Shown here in pieces: positions 1 through 9,155 of a stretch of 64,000 bases of DNA; position 1 is the stretch's first letter, and each line of letters begins with the position of its first letter. The notes below the pieces were generated by a model, which was given only the letters and a program-made list of their open reading frames with translations, was not told the DNA's origin and ran no database searches. A program made the position numbers and the translations under genes. The stretch comes from CAYHPR01 sp964358895 (GTDB taxonomy: Archaea; Micrarchaeota; Micrarchaeia; CABMEP01): positions 1 through 64,000 of the forward strand of contig CAYHPR010000002.1 of the NCBI GenBank assembly GCA_964358895.1. The letters are read 5' to 3'.

Positions 1-3000
1 ACACAGAAAGCAGGAGGAACGATAACCTCGGATCAACTGAAAAAGATGCGAGAGTATGCATATCGTGGTCTCGTCCCAGTAGTTGTTCCCAATTTCAGGA
101 ATATAACCATAGATATCAAAACTTCCGTTTTCGATCCTGTTGAAATTAATGTAACGCCCGGAAGTAGTTTGACACTAAGAAATACAGATAACGTTGCGCA
201 CAGAATAAGAGTGAACAAAACAAAACCACTTATAGACTGCGAACTAACTGATCCAACAAAATCAGACACATTTAGTTGCCAATATAATATTTCAACAAGG
301 AACTGTCAATCAAAACTTATTAATAAGGATAAATCCTGTGAATGGCAACCTGGCGTAGGTGCTTGTTACACAAAGAATTCGCAATTTATAGATTGTCAAC
401 CTGCATCGGATTCTCAAGGAATCTGTTCTTTTAGAGTTAAAGATACCACAAATCAAGCTCCAACAACATACTGTATCGCGAGTGGCAGTGGAAGCAGTAG
501 TTCCTGTCAACTGGCATCATCAGTTTATTCGCAATTAAACTGTGCCGTTAAAGACCAAGGTCTTGCTACGGCATCAGATGTGTGTGACTCAGATAAAACC
601 ACAAAGTGTCAAACAGGTTGTCCTGCCGGAATGTCGCCGTCCTCTAATTTTATCAAAAATCCTACAGAAACGGGAGTAATTGGCACAGCACCTTGTTCGT
701 ATGCGACTAACGCTGTAGCAGTACATAGCACTTGTTGCTCAACTAGTAATCCGTTGCACTTTACTTCACTCCCTAACTGTTGTTTTCCAGCAGATTTTCC
801 AAAATATTTCTATAACGGAATTGATATCAGAAGCTTTACCTGTGGAACCACAAGCTACACAAAAGAGTATCCGATTACTTCATCATCGCTCAACTATGCA
901 GATCTTCGTTCTTGTCCGGATGGAGATTATAGAGGAGATTGCGCAGCAAGTGGAGGAGATTACAGCGCGTATGGTGCTAAATTTTATTCGGATATTTATT
1001 TAACACCTCAGGGAGTGGGGATTTCTAAAAGTATAGCCTGTGATTACAAACAAATTGATTCCAAATTTGGTACAACTAATTTATGGGTTAAGTCGTCTGG
1101 AGAGCTTTATTGTCCAAATGGAGGAAATTGTTTAAGCTATTTTGCTGGGAGTTCGACTACCTGTAAACTTAATGGGCCTACTTCGTACACAAAAGACACT
1201 AACAACGCGTTATGCGATAAACAAGTAACTCCTGCGCAGTGTTACCTTAAATCTGAATTTAACAGATATCAACTTGGAGGCGCTGCAGACTGCAGTTTCG
1301 GAGATCCGACGGGTCAACAACGACCATTTTCCGCATCTTCTGATGAATGTAAATTCACAAGCGACTATCTTGACGATCCTGATCAGATAGATTGTCAAAA
1401 GAAAACATATTATCAATCTGAAATTGTTGAGATAGAATTGAAACCATTTGGTGATCCAAGTGGTGCTGACAGATATGTAATAACGGAAACTGAGAAGGAT
1501 ACTTCGTATCAGCTTACGGAACTTAAGACAAATCTTACTGGAACTGCTAATGTGATCAATATAGATGCGGATGTTCAAATTGGCTTTACTCCGATAACGC
1601 CTACAAAAGCAGAAGTATCCCCTAAATCATCCATCCGATTTAACAATTATGATCCAACAACAGGTTATGCCTTCTCATCCATATTTAATCCAATTGAAGG
1701 AACACAAAAAACTGAAACGATTACAGTCCCGAAATTCGGTGAATTTTCTGCGTCTGACCCTGGCACGTACTTATGGTTGCCAGTTGTTGAAGGACAAGCA
1801 TCGTTTAGTAATTCGCAACTTGGAACTACTTCTATAAATGTTACGGATAGCTCTCAAACATTTGACGTATCTGTGAATAATGTGGGATTTGACACGCAAT
1901 CGATAACAGCTGACAGAAACAGTAAAGTTTGTTTCAGCAGCACAGATAAAGTAAGAAAAATAAAGATTAGCAGCCAAGGAAAGAAAATAACTGAAGGATA
2001 TGCACTTGGTCCTGCACCCGGTCTTGATGCGTCTACAGTTTGTTCTCCGATGCAAACGTGTGCTTCGCCAAATGGAGTAACGTGCACTGGCAGAATAAAT
2101 TCAACTAACAAATATTGCAATTATGCAGTAACTGATTCATCAGTCGGTTGCCATTCCCAAAATGAAGTTACAGGATGTTCATCTTTAAATGAAAATACGT
2201 TTACATGTTCATACGACTCGGCTGCGAATACATGTAAATTCAAAGCAGTCGCAGGAGCTGTTGATTCCTTGTGTAATGGTGGGTGTGTTGGAAGAGAATC
2301 TGGCGATAGCGACGTTAATCGAAAAATAAGCTGCACACAAATTGGCAACCAATGTGCATTCAGCTTCAAGAATCCTATAGTGAAATATACAACGGAACAT
2401 TATACGAACCTTTACAACATATTCCCTGCAGATGTTCCGATATATGGAACGGACAAATCTGATTCGTTTTGTGTGAAAAATGAATATACAGATACAGATA
2501 GTGTTAAACGAATTAGCTGTACATCTACGGAAACGTATAAGGATGTAGGGTGCGTTGATAACGAACTTGAAAACAACTACTGCTATTATACCCCTATTCA
2601 AACCGATGCAACTGCATCAAATCCGAAATACACACGACAGGATAACGAATTCTGCAGTATTGAAAAATATCCAGCAGGATATGCCGGGCAATACTGTGTT
2701 GGCGGTAGCGGTTGTGGCGGAGTCTGTTATTATCCTTCATGCGGAACAATTTTTACAGCTACATCGTATACCCATTACCTAGAAACTACTGAGAATTCAG
2801 ATGGGTTATACTCGCCGACATTATCTCCGATCTGGTCAAAACAACCTTATTATACCTCAATTCCGCCAGGTGGAAATCTCGTTAGATGTACTTTTCAGTT
2901 TGTAGATAAAACAGTTTCTGCGGCGGAATACACGGGAAGTGCAAATGATTGCTTTATTACGAGTGGACAAGCAGGAGGACCAGGATCTGAGATTTACTGG

Positions 3001-5385
3001 TTTGGTTCAGCTTATGAAGTCGCAGGCTGTCGAACTAAAGACAGCGGCAGCACATTATCGTCCTATCCGAACAGATGTGAATCTGTCTCTGGCGAAGACA
3101 AGTGTAAATACTATCAAACACAAAGTCCGCCGTATGCCTGCAGCAGTCCTGCAAATTGTCCATGTTCCTTGTGTAAGATAAATGATCCAACACTTACGAA
3201 CATTGCTTGTTCACCAGGAGCAGAAGGTACGTGCGGGTTTAGCAAGAATGAATTTACAACGGATACACCTACAGGAACTCACTGCGCAAAACAAACTAAG
3301 AATTTCTGCGCACCAGATCCAAAATTTGACGGAGTCCTTTGTTCTGGTCCAAAAGCAGATGGAAGCTGTGACATGGAGAGCAAGATCGTTGAGGATATTA
3401 CAGGTACTGTTTGTGGAAAAATCATTGACAGCTGTGAATCTAGGCTTGACAATGTCAAATGTGGATTTAGCGGAAGCAGCTGCACAATAGAATCAGTTGA
3501 TCAAGAATTCTGCTGGACACCAGAAGTTGGCGAATATATAGTTGAGGATACAACTACTGGAAAGACAATGAAACTAAACGGATATGATAAAAGAACTCCG
3601 CTTAACATTAATTTACAGAAATCATTTGTCACACCATCACTGATTGACACGTCACCTGGCAGCACTATCTGGTTTATCAGTGGCGATGGGCAGATACACA
3701 GTCTAAGCATGCCTTCTTCGATAAATGATGGACAAGATTTAATTGTTGATAACCAATGGACTGGAGTGCAGTTCCCAGACTCATTTGAATCTTATAATGT
3801 AAGAATAAAGACGGGAACAACTGTTCCTGGTGCATCAACAGACATATTGTCTAGAACTGCAAATGAAACAATAGATGTTAAATACAAAGTGTTTGATCCA
3901 GACTTTGCTATCCTACGACCTGATTCAACATTTACATTTGTAAACAAAGACAACTATACACATAATCTAGCACGCGGATTAGGAATAGAAACTCAGTCTA
4001 AAGATTACAATTGGCAAAACGGGGCAGCCTCAGGAAGTATGGCTGGAACAGTTTCTGATGCATCTGCCGATTCCTGTGGTGGTTTTGACTTTGGCACTAG
4101 TGCGAAGAATGCGAAAGTTGCTGTATACCTTCCTACAACTACACAACGTGCAAAAATAAGACATCAATTCAATGACAACGGAATTATTACATTTAATGGT
4201 GTGCAATTAATAACTGCACAAAACACAAATTGTAAAATCCAAATTGGACAAAACTCATTTTCAGCACCGGACGAAATAGAAGTACCTCAAGGCCTGATAT
4301 TACCATACGGCAATGAGATAGGGCTAACATTCTGTAGCTGCGGAGGAAGTTCGGACGTTATTGGAGCTAAGATAACGTTGACCTATGACTATCTAAGCGA
4401 AACTGGTCTTACTACTGGCGAACAGATAGTTATTCCAGGAGGAGGGGCAAAGACGATAAGCCCGCCAACAAACGGGGAATACACCTACCTTGATAAGGAA
4501 CTTCTAAAAACTGCAACAGTTGCTGTCAAAGATTGTAGTGGTTCTGACATTGGATATATTGCTAACCGAATTGGGAGCTATGAACGATCAGATTACAGAA
4601 CTAAATCATGTGATACTGGGAACAAATCGGACTGTAAGAATTACAACCCTTATGGTCCTGCAACAATTGGAATACTGACAACTGAAGAGGGATTAAATTT
4701 AAACGATCCCGCTGCGTTAACTTGTGTAAGCAACCAACTTATTCAGTTAAGAAGTAATTGTCCTAACTGTACTGCTGCGCTATGGGCAGGTAAAACGGAT
4801 CTGCAGACCCTTAAGAATGCATTTTCACAGCTCTCAGATAAAGGTACGATTGATAAAGTAGATATTATTGCTCACTCAGCACTGCTGAATGATTATGATA
4901 CGTGCAATATTGCAGATGTAATGAATGAAAAGATTAACATGTCAAAATTCACACTTTATGGTTACAATAAAACATCAATCTTGATTGACCTTGGAATCAA
5001 ACCAGGAAATAACTCTGCAAGGACATGTCAGTGGACTGACGCAGCCATAGTGGATGCGTATACCGATTTCTATGGGTTGTGGATACCTATCCTCGCAGGC
5101 AACGGTGTGATTGGTGCATCACAATATTGCTATAAAGATAGTTGTCCGAAATTGGATTATTACGGACTTGTAGATAGATTTGGACGGGACAAGAGGTATA
5201 CTGATGCTTGGTTCAAAGAAGGATGCGGAAAGTATTATTACAATGCAGAAGGTCTTTCGCTCTTGACGTTTTCACCTTATGAAACAAACTATTCACTCTG
5301 CGATCCTTCGAGAATTCTTGCTTTGCTGCAACAAGTTGAATGTGGAATTGGTAAACAAACATTAAAACAGCAGAAACCAGCCTAA
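1..5385 (+). CDS. Giant Cys-rich secreted/surface protein with cupredoxin-like repeats (5'-partial)
   Basis: The reading frame is open from the first base, so the N-terminus (and any signal peptide) lies outside the window; at least 1794 codons are present. Five stretches resemble degenerate cupredoxin-like beta sandwiches (a hydrophobic strand, then PGS/PDS, then F-x-N-x-D and often H), at about codons 32-73, 515-560, 610-665, 1190-1240 and 1280-1325; examples are VTPGSSLTLRNTD and LRPDSTFTFVNKD. Complete Cys/His/Met copper ligand sets are not obvious. Between them lie very Cys-rich segments, suggesting many disulfides outside the cell. The last ~240 residues lack the Cys-rich pattern and look like an alpha/beta, possibly glycosidase-like domain (inference). 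No C-terminal membrane anchor is seen. The next gene is a membrane-anchored extracellular protein 33 bp downstream. Function unknown. Confidence 0.85.
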   Translation, partial: TQKAGGTITSDQLKKMREYAYRGLVPVVVPNFRNITIDIKTSVFDPVEINVTPGSSLTLRNTDNVAHRIRVNKTKPLIDCELTDPTKSDTFSCQYNISTRNCQSKLINKDKSCEWQPGVGACYTKNSQFIDCQPASDSQGICSFRVKDTTNQAPTTYCIASGSGSSSSCQLASSVYSQLNCAVKDQGLATASDVCDSDKTTKCQTGCPAGMSPSSNFIKNPTETGVIGTAPCSYATNAVAVHSTCCSTSNPLHFTSLPNCCFPADFPKYFYNGIDIRSFTCGTTSYTKEYPITSSSLNYADLRSCPDGDYRGDCAASGGDYSAYGAKFYSDIYLTPQGVGISKSIACDYKQIDSKFGTTNLWVKSSGELYCPNGGNCLSYFAGSSTTCKLNGPTSYTKDTNNALCDKQVTPAQCYLKSEFNRYQLGGAADCSFGDPTGQQRPFSASSDECKFTSDYLDDPDQIDCQKKTYYQSEIVEIELKPFGDPSGADRYVITETEKDTSYQLTELKTNLTGTANVINIDADVQIGFTPITPTKAEVSPKSSIRFNNYDPTTGYAFSSIFNPIEGTQKTETITVPKFGEFSASDPGTYLWLPVVEGQASFSNSQLGTTSINVTDSSQTFDVSVNNVGFDTQSITADRNSKVCFSSTDKVRKIKISSQGKKITEGYALGPAPGLDASTVCSPMQTCASPNGVTCTGRINSTNKYCNYAVTDSSVGCHSQNEVTGCSSLNENTFTCSYDSAANTCKFKAVAGAVDSLCNGGCVGRESGDSDVNRKISCTQIGNQCAFSFKNPIVKYTTEHYTNLYNIFPADVPIYGTDKSDSFCVKNEYTDTDSVKRISCTSTETYKDVGCVDNELENNYCYYTPIQTDATASNPKYTRQDNEFCSIEKYPAGYAGQYCVGGSGCGGVCYYPSCGTIFTATSYTHYLETTENSDGLYSPTLSPIWSKQPYYTSIPPGGNLVRCTFQFVDKTVSAAEYTGSANDCFITSGQAGGPGSEIYWFGSAYEVAGCRTKDSGSTLSSYPNRCESVSGEDKCKYYQTQSPPYACSSPANCPCSLCKINDPTLTNIACSPGAEGTCGFSKNEFTTDTPTGTHCAKQTKNFCAPDPKFDGVLCSGPKADGSCDMESKIVEDITGTVCGKIIDSCESRLDNVKCGFSGSSCTIESVDQEFCWTPEVGEYIVEDTTTGKTMKLNGYDKRTPLNINLQKSFVTPSLIDTSPGSTIWFISGDGQIHSLSMPSSINDGQDLIVDNQWTGVQFPDSFESYNVRIKTGTTVPGASTDILSRTANETIDVKYKVFDPDFAILRPDSTFTFVNKDNYTHNLARGLGIETQSKDYNWQNGAASGSMAGTVSDASADSCGGFDFGTSAKNAKVAVYLPTTTQRAKIRHQFNDNGIITFNGVQLITAQNTNCKIQIGQNSFSAPDEIEVPQGLILPYGNEIGLTFCSCGGSSDVIGAKITLTYDYLSETGLTTGEQIVIPGGGAKTISPPTNGEYTYLDKELLKTATVAVKDCSGSDIGYIANRIGSYERSDYRTKSCDTGNKSDCKNYNPYGPATIGILTTEEGLNLNDPAALTCVSNQLIQLRSNCPNCTAALWAGKTDLQTLKNAFSQLSDKGTIDKVDIIAHSALLNDYDTCNIADVMNEKINMSKFTLYGYNKTSILIDLGIKPGNNSARTCQWTDAAIVDAYTDFYGLWIPILAGNGVIGASQYCYKDSCPKLDYYGLVDRFGRDKRYTDAWFKEGCGKYYYNAEGLSLLTFSPYETNYSLCDPSRILALLQQVECGIGKQTLKQQKPA

Positions 5386-5418
5386 TAAACACCGACAATT
5401 GGTTGATAAGTTGATTTT

Positions 5419-6336
5419 ATGGATATGAAAGAAATTGAAAAATATCTGATTGCTGTACTGATCATCGCAGTAGCTATTGGGCTAGTATATCTAATTTCTC
5501 CAACAACAATAACTGGGATATTACAACCGAAGAGCGTAAATTTTACAATAGTATATAACGGCAGTTTAATCGTTGTACCGCTAGACGTAAATGAACTAAA
5601 GGGGACTGGAAAGAATATAACAGTAGGAGATATGACTTACTTCATTTTAATAGGCAATACTGAGCTTTCAGATTCGCCTCTGAATAAGTCTCTACTAGAC
5701 TCATCTGTAAAACTAAGACAGTGCAAGAATTTGCTTTTTGTAGGCGGTGCACAAGATATGTATTCATTCGCTTCAACCCAGAATAATGGAACTACGAGAT
5801 TTGATAGTGTGTCAAGCATGGATGGAAAAGAGAGTACTACATTAATACAACCAAAAATAACACCTACTGCAACCGTGGTTGCGTCTAATGACTCGCCTTC
5901 AACTTCACAACGACCGATACAATCAATAAACGCGTCTAGTGCTTCAACAGAATATTTAGTTTGGAAGACTGATACAACGGTCATCATCAATGCATCGAAT
6001 ACAATTATCTATGGAAATCTTACACGTAAAACATATCTAAACGAAAAGGATTTGAGTTGTTTTGTGCAGATTGAAGACGGAAACATTGGAAAAAAACGGA
6101 TTTCTAATGTTATCGAATGCGAAAACAGCCTACCTAGATATAATCCTTACACAGTTTGTGCTGATGATTTAAAATTTGTAAGAAATGAGGATATAACTGT
6201 ACCTGCAGGAACATTCGATACATCGGTTTATGTAACTGAAGATGGAACGACATATTGGGCTTCGAATCTATCCGTACCGATTAGGATTAAAACAAATACG
6301 AGTAATATTGAACTTGTGAAGTATGAAAAAAGATAA
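5419..6336 (+). CDS. Membrane-anchored extracellular protein, unknown function
   Basis: A 305-residue protein with one N-terminal transmembrane helix at residues ~8-27 (YLIAVLIIAVAIGLVYL) followed by a ~275-residue soluble part rich in Ser, Thr, Asn and potential N-glycosylation sequons (several N-x-S/T), so it is probably exposed outside the membrane. It follows the giant Cys-rich protein on the same strand after 33 bp and may be co-transcribed with it, perhaps as its membrane partner; that is inference from position only. A few cysteines (RQCKNL, LSCFVQ, ECENS, YTVCADD) could form disulfides. No family recognised. Confidence 0.75.
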   Translation: MDMKEIEKYLIAVLIIAVAIGLVYLISPTTITGILQPKSVNFTIVYNGSLIVVPLDVNELKGTGKNITVGDMTYFILIGNTELSDSPLNKSLLDSSVKLRQCKNLLFVGGAQDMYSFASTQNNGTTRFDSVSSMDGKESTTLIQPKITPTATVVASNDSPSTSQRPIQSINASSASTEYLVWKTDTTVIINASNTIIYGNLTRKTYLNEKDLSCFVQIEDGNIGKKRISNVIECENSLPRYNPYTVCADDLKFVRNEDITVPAGTFDTSVYVTEDGTTYWASNLSVPIRIKTNTSNIELVKYEKR

Positions 6337-6372
6337 TTTCACCATATTATCGATATAGTGTAGGTATAAGGT

Positions 6373-6651
6373 TTACCTTTTCTTCTGTGCTTTGATCAGG
6401 ATACCTAGTGCCTTTCTGATTGCAAGTTTTACTTCCTTTTCTGTACGGCAGCCTGTGCAAATGATCTTCCCATTTTTAAAGAGTAGTAGGGATGCCTTCG
6501 GATCCTTCATCTTTAGAATAGCCCCTGGAAACTGTTCCGGTTCATATTCAATATCTGGAACCTTTCTTCCCAGAGTATAAAGATCAAGTTCTATACCTAG
6601 ATTAGCAGAAGCAACAATGTTCTCAATTTTGAATGGAACGTCTCTTACCAT
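6373..6651 (-). CDS. Single-repeat TATA-box-binding protein homologue
   Basis: A 92-residue protein that matches only one of the two repeats of archaeal TBP. The repeat starts with IENIVASANLG and carries YEPEQFPGAIL, then KASLLLFKNGKIICTG, so both DNA-intercalating Phe positions and the DNA-contacting Asn of one TBP half are present. Canonical TBP is ~180-190 residues with two such repeats. The second half is not hidden nearby: the stop is 36 bp from the oppositely oriented upstream gene. If functional in promoter recognition it would have to dimerise (inference). It could alternatively be an accessory paralogue beside a full TBP elsewhere. It is divergent from rpl21e with a TATA-rich intergenic region. 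Confidence 0.88.
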   Translation of the reverse strand: MVRDVPFKIENIVASANLGIELDLYTLGRKVPDIEYEPEQFPGAILKMKDPKASLLLFKNGKIICTGCRTEKEVKLAIRKALGILIKAQKKR

Positions 6652-6789
6652 TTAATCCCCCACAATAAAAAATATCTGAACTATACTATTTATATAAGAG
6701 AAAAGTATATAAAGGGTTCCGGAGATTACTTCGTAAGGGAGTAATAGTCTTTTTAAGATTAAACATGATAACAAGTACGTAGTGATAAA
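6652..6789. promoter_or_regulatory. Divergent promoter region between the TBP-half gene and rpl21e
   Basis: For the minus-strand TBP-half gene there are two TATA-like elements (tatataa-type, near 6689-6698 and 6705-6714). For rpl21e a tttttaag box at about 6750-6757 would place the start site ~26 bases on, giving a leader of about ten bases. The two overlapping TATA elements upstream of the TBP-like gene would suit autoregulation, which is inference. Confidence 0.5.
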
Positions 6790-7071
6790 ATGAGACACAC
6801 GCTAGGTAGAATGCGAAGAAAGACAAGGCATCTTGGTAGAAAAGTACGTAAGAGAAAGATTACAGTTGGGGATATGGTAAGAAAACTTGCAGTTGGAGAC
6901 AGAGTTCAGCTCGTTGCATCAAGTCGGTTTGAAGATTTTCCAGCTCCTCGCTACTCTGGACGAGTAGGCAAAGTTGTTGAACTGAGAGGGAATGCGTACG
7001 TAGTCGAACTCCAGGACAATAGCGTAACTAAACGATTCGTAACTAGGGGCGTACATCTTAAGAAACTTTGA
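6790..7071 (+). CDS. rpl21e: 50S ribosomal protein L21e
   Basis: A 93-residue basic protein matching archaeal/eukaryotic L21e: the Arg/Lys-rich N-terminus (MRHTLGRMRRKTRHLGRKV) followed by a small beta-barrel with SSRFEDFPAPRYSGRVGKVV and a C-terminal RGVHLKKL. It is a component of the large ribosomal subunit. It heads the cluster rpl21e-rpoF-DUF655-ksgA that is conserved in many archaea and is spaced closely from rpoF (45 bp). The near-leaderless promoter described upstream supports the ATG used. Confidence 0.97.
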   Translation: MRHTLGRMRRKTRHLGRKVRKRKITVGDMVRKLAVGDRVQLVASSRFEDFPAPRYSGRVGKVVELRGNAYVVELQDNSVTKRFVTRGVHLKKL

Positions 7072-7116
7072 CAGACTTCATACTCATAAATATTGAATAC
7101 GATAATTGGTGATATA

Positions 7117-7455
7117 GTGTTAGGACGAAGAATAGTTGATATTAAGGACGTTAATTTAGACGAAGTACGACAGATACTGGAACAAAGCAGTACGGAACTT
7201 GGATTTGAACAAGTTAAGACTCTTGAGTATTCGAAGAAATTTGCGAAACTGCCTAAAGAAAAGGCTGCAGAAATGACAGAAGAACTAATGGCAGCTGTTG
7301 CAAAAATAAACAGAACAAAAGCAGTTAAGATTGTTGAGATAATGCCAAAGAAAGCTGACGAGATTAGTGCTATTTTTGCTAAAGAGACCTTTACATTGAC
7401 CGATGAGGAAGTGCAAAAAATAATCGAGACCGTGAACAAGTATGTCAAAGCGTGA
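7117..7455 (+). CDS. rpoF: DNA-directed RNA polymerase subunit F (Rpb4 homologue)
   Basis: A 112-residue protein matching archaeal RpoF, which with RpoE forms the stalk of RNA polymerase. N-terminal LGRRIVDIKDVNLDEVRQIL and C-terminal helices KKADEISAIFAKE and TLTDEEVQKIIETV fit the family. I chose the GTG at 7117 because the protein then starts where the family does, and because it sits five bases after GGTG; a longer TTG start at 7093 is possible. The stop overlaps the start region of the DUF655 gene, indicating translational coupling. Confidence 0.93.
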   Translation: MLGRRIVDIKDVNLDEVRQILEQSSTELGFEQVKTLEYSKKFAKLPKEKAAEMTEELMAAVAKINRTKAVKIVEIMPKKADEISAIFAKETFTLTDEEVQKIIETVNKYVKA

Positions 7456-7460
7456 GTTAT

Positions 7461-8084
7461 ATGATGGAAGAAACTGGTCTAGTGCTAGACTATTTACCAA
7501 CAGGGAGATCAGACGACATACGTCGGGAACCGGTAGCATATATAATAGGAGAGAAATTTTTCACACTTCTTGAAGCAGTTATTAAAAAGAATATAGAAAT
7601 TCACGCAGGCAGCAGGGTGTATATTGGAAGAGACCTAGCCATGCGAAAGGAAGTCGAGAGAATAAAGGGAAGGATTACGTCCGCAGAACTTACTACATCT
7701 GGTAGAAACGAACTAAAGAATGTCATTCAACAAATAGTGCTAGCGAGAGAACAGGAATTTGTTGACTTTTTCAATAAATGCGGACCTATAACAATAAGGC
7801 AACACCAACTTGAGCTTCTGCCAGGAATAGGTAAGAAACATTTAGAAGAGATACTGGACCAAAGAGAAAAGAAGAAGTTTGAGTCATTCAAAGACATATC
7901 CGAACGCATATCACACCTGCAAAACCCAGCAGAAATCGTCTCTCAGCGTGTGATTGAAGAATTGGCAGGATCACGCTATTACATGTTCACTAGACCTCCC
8001 TCACTGCACCCGCCAGGACACGAAGGATACGGACATGGTAGATATGGCGGGCGTGGCGGACAGGATTATGGCCACCGCTACTAA
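7461..8084 (+). CDS. DUF655 family protein (OB-fold/HhH, nucleic-acid binding)
   Basis: About 207 residues, matching DUF655, an archaeal family regularly found between rpoF and ksgA. Visible features are the N-terminal GLVLDYLPTGR, a central OB-like region and a helix-hairpin-helix LELLPGIGKKHLEEILDQRE, implying nucleic-acid binding. The last ~25 residues are Gly/His/Tyr-rich (GYGHGRYGGRGGQDYGHRY), a disordered RGG-like tail that may bind RNA. The ATG at 7461 lies five bases after GTGA; a GTG at 7452 overlapping the rpoF stop is an alternative. Biochemical role unknown. Confidence 0.88.
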   Translation: MMEETGLVLDYLPTGRSDDIRREPVAYIIGEKFFTLLEAVIKKNIEIHAGSRVYIGRDLAMRKEVERIKGRITSAELTTSGRNELKNVIQQIVLAREQEFVDFFNKCGPITIRQHQLELLPGIGKKHLEEILDQREKKKFESFKDISERISHLQNPAEIVSQRVIEELAGSRYYMFTRPPSLHPPGHEGYGHGRYGGRGGQDYGHRY

Positions 8085-8111
8085 CTGTTCTTTCAGATCT
8101 TAGTTGAGCTT

Positions 8112-8882
8112 ATGACAAAACTAAAACGGTTCGGTCAGCACATGCTCGTTAGCGAAAAGATACTAGAATATGAGGCAGCTATGCTGAGACCGGAAGGACT
8201 TACAGTTCTTGAGATTGGTGGAGGAACTGGGAACTTAACTGCAAAACTGGCAGAAGTCGCCAAAAAACTCATAGTAATAGAACGAGACACCGTTTTAGCA
8301 GAAGAACTTAAGGAAATGTTTGAAGATAAAAAGAATGTTGAGATTATTGAAGCTGATTTCCTAGAAATGCAACCTAAACAGATTGGTAAAATTGAAGTAG
8401 TTGCAGGAAATATACCGTATTCTATCTCTTCTCCGATCCTGTTTAAGCTCCTTGATTATGAATTTGAAAGAGCATTGCTCTGTGTTCAGAAAGAATTTGG
8501 AAAGAGGATGGTAGGAAAGATTGGAGATGAAGATTACTCACGCCTCAGCGTAATGACACAATATTATTTTGATCCAGTCTATCTAAAAACGGTCACGAAG
8601 GGAGCATTCAGACCAATGCCTGCCGTTGATTCCGCAGTAATGTTGCTAAAAAAGAAGAAAGTTGAAAGAAACGAGAAGCTGGAAAAGTTTGTTGAAAAAC
8701 TTTTCTCACATAAGAAGAATACACTTGGAGCTGCACTTAAATCTAGGGAATTTGAAAATGAAAAACAACTCTTGGAATATGCTAAAGAAAAAGGTTTGGA
8801 TAAAAAAAGAGTGTACAGTTTAACAATTGAAGAACTTCTTGAATTAAGTAGTCTTATGGTTGCATCTCCTCCACATGATTAA
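8112..8882 (+). CDS. ksgA: rRNA small-subunit adenine dimethyltransferase (RsmA/KsgA/Dim1)
   Basis: A 256-residue class I SAM methyltransferase. The N-terminus has the KsgA signature KRFGQHMLV; motif I is LEIGGGTGNLT; the acidic residue of motif II is VIERD; the catalytic motif IV is NIPYSISSPI. The C-terminal helical domain holds SHKKNTLGAALKSR. It dimethylates two adjacent adenines in the 3' hairpin of 16S rRNA as a late assembly checkpoint. It is the last gene of the rpl21e cluster, 27 bp after DUF655. Confidence 0.96.
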   Translation: MTKLKRFGQHMLVSEKILEYEAAMLRPEGLTVLEIGGGTGNLTAKLAEVAKKLIVIERDTVLAEELKEMFEDKKNVEIIEADFLEMQPKQIGKIEVVAGNIPYSISSPILFKLLDYEFERALLCVQKEFGKRMVGKIGDEDYSRLSVMTQYYFDPVYLKTVTKGAFRPMPAVDSAVMLLKKKKVERNEKLEKFVEKLFSHKKNTLGAALKSREFENEKQLLEYAKEKGLDKKRVYSLTIEELLELSSLMVASPPHD

Positions 8883-8912
8883 ATTTATAAATGTATAACA
8901 TGTATAACGTTC
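8883..8912 (+). promoter_or_regulatory. Promoter/putative operator of the VapBC-like pair
   Basis: A TATA-like tttataa directly follows the ksgA stop. It is followed by a perfect tandem 9-base repeat, atgtataac at 8891-8899 and 8900-8908, ending four bases before the antitoxin ATG. Tandem short repeats over the start site fit ribbon-helix-helix autorepression; that use is inference. Confidence 0.4.
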
Positions 8913-9155
8913 ATGACAAACATAAACATTGTTGTGAGGAATGTACCAAAAGAATTGTATCAGCGCTTCAAGAGTACCGCATGGAAAAGAGGAACTACAG
9001 TTGGCAGAGCATTCACCAATGCTATTAAACTGTGGATGCATGTAGAAGAAAAACCGATTAAAGGCAGTTTGTTAGATTTAAAACCAGTCCACTTAGGTAA
9101 AGATACACGATATTTAAGCAGAGATATTGATAAAATTCTCTACGGTGGAAAATGA
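8913..9155 (+). CDS. VapB-like antitoxin (ribbon-helix-helix type)
   Basis: An 80-residue protein. The N-terminal ~45 residues (INIVVRNVPKELYQRFKSTA, then a helix with GTTVGRAFTNAIKLWM) look like a strand plus two helices, as in Arc/MetJ ribbon-helix-helix proteins. The C-terminal part is polar and would be the toxin-neutralising tail. Its stop overlaps the start of the PIN-domain gene by four bases (atga), the classic arrangement of VapBC modules. The tandem repeat in its promoter is a candidate operator. Confidence 0.75.
   Translation: MTNINIVVRNVPKELYQRFKSTAWKRGTTVGRAFTNAIKLWMHVEEKPIKGSLLDLKPVHLGKDTRYLSRDIDKILYGGK

Noticed and set aside
1210..1578. Long minus-strand frames inside the giant surface-protein gene
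   Set aside because: They are shadows of the plus-strand gene, with no promoter or domain signature.
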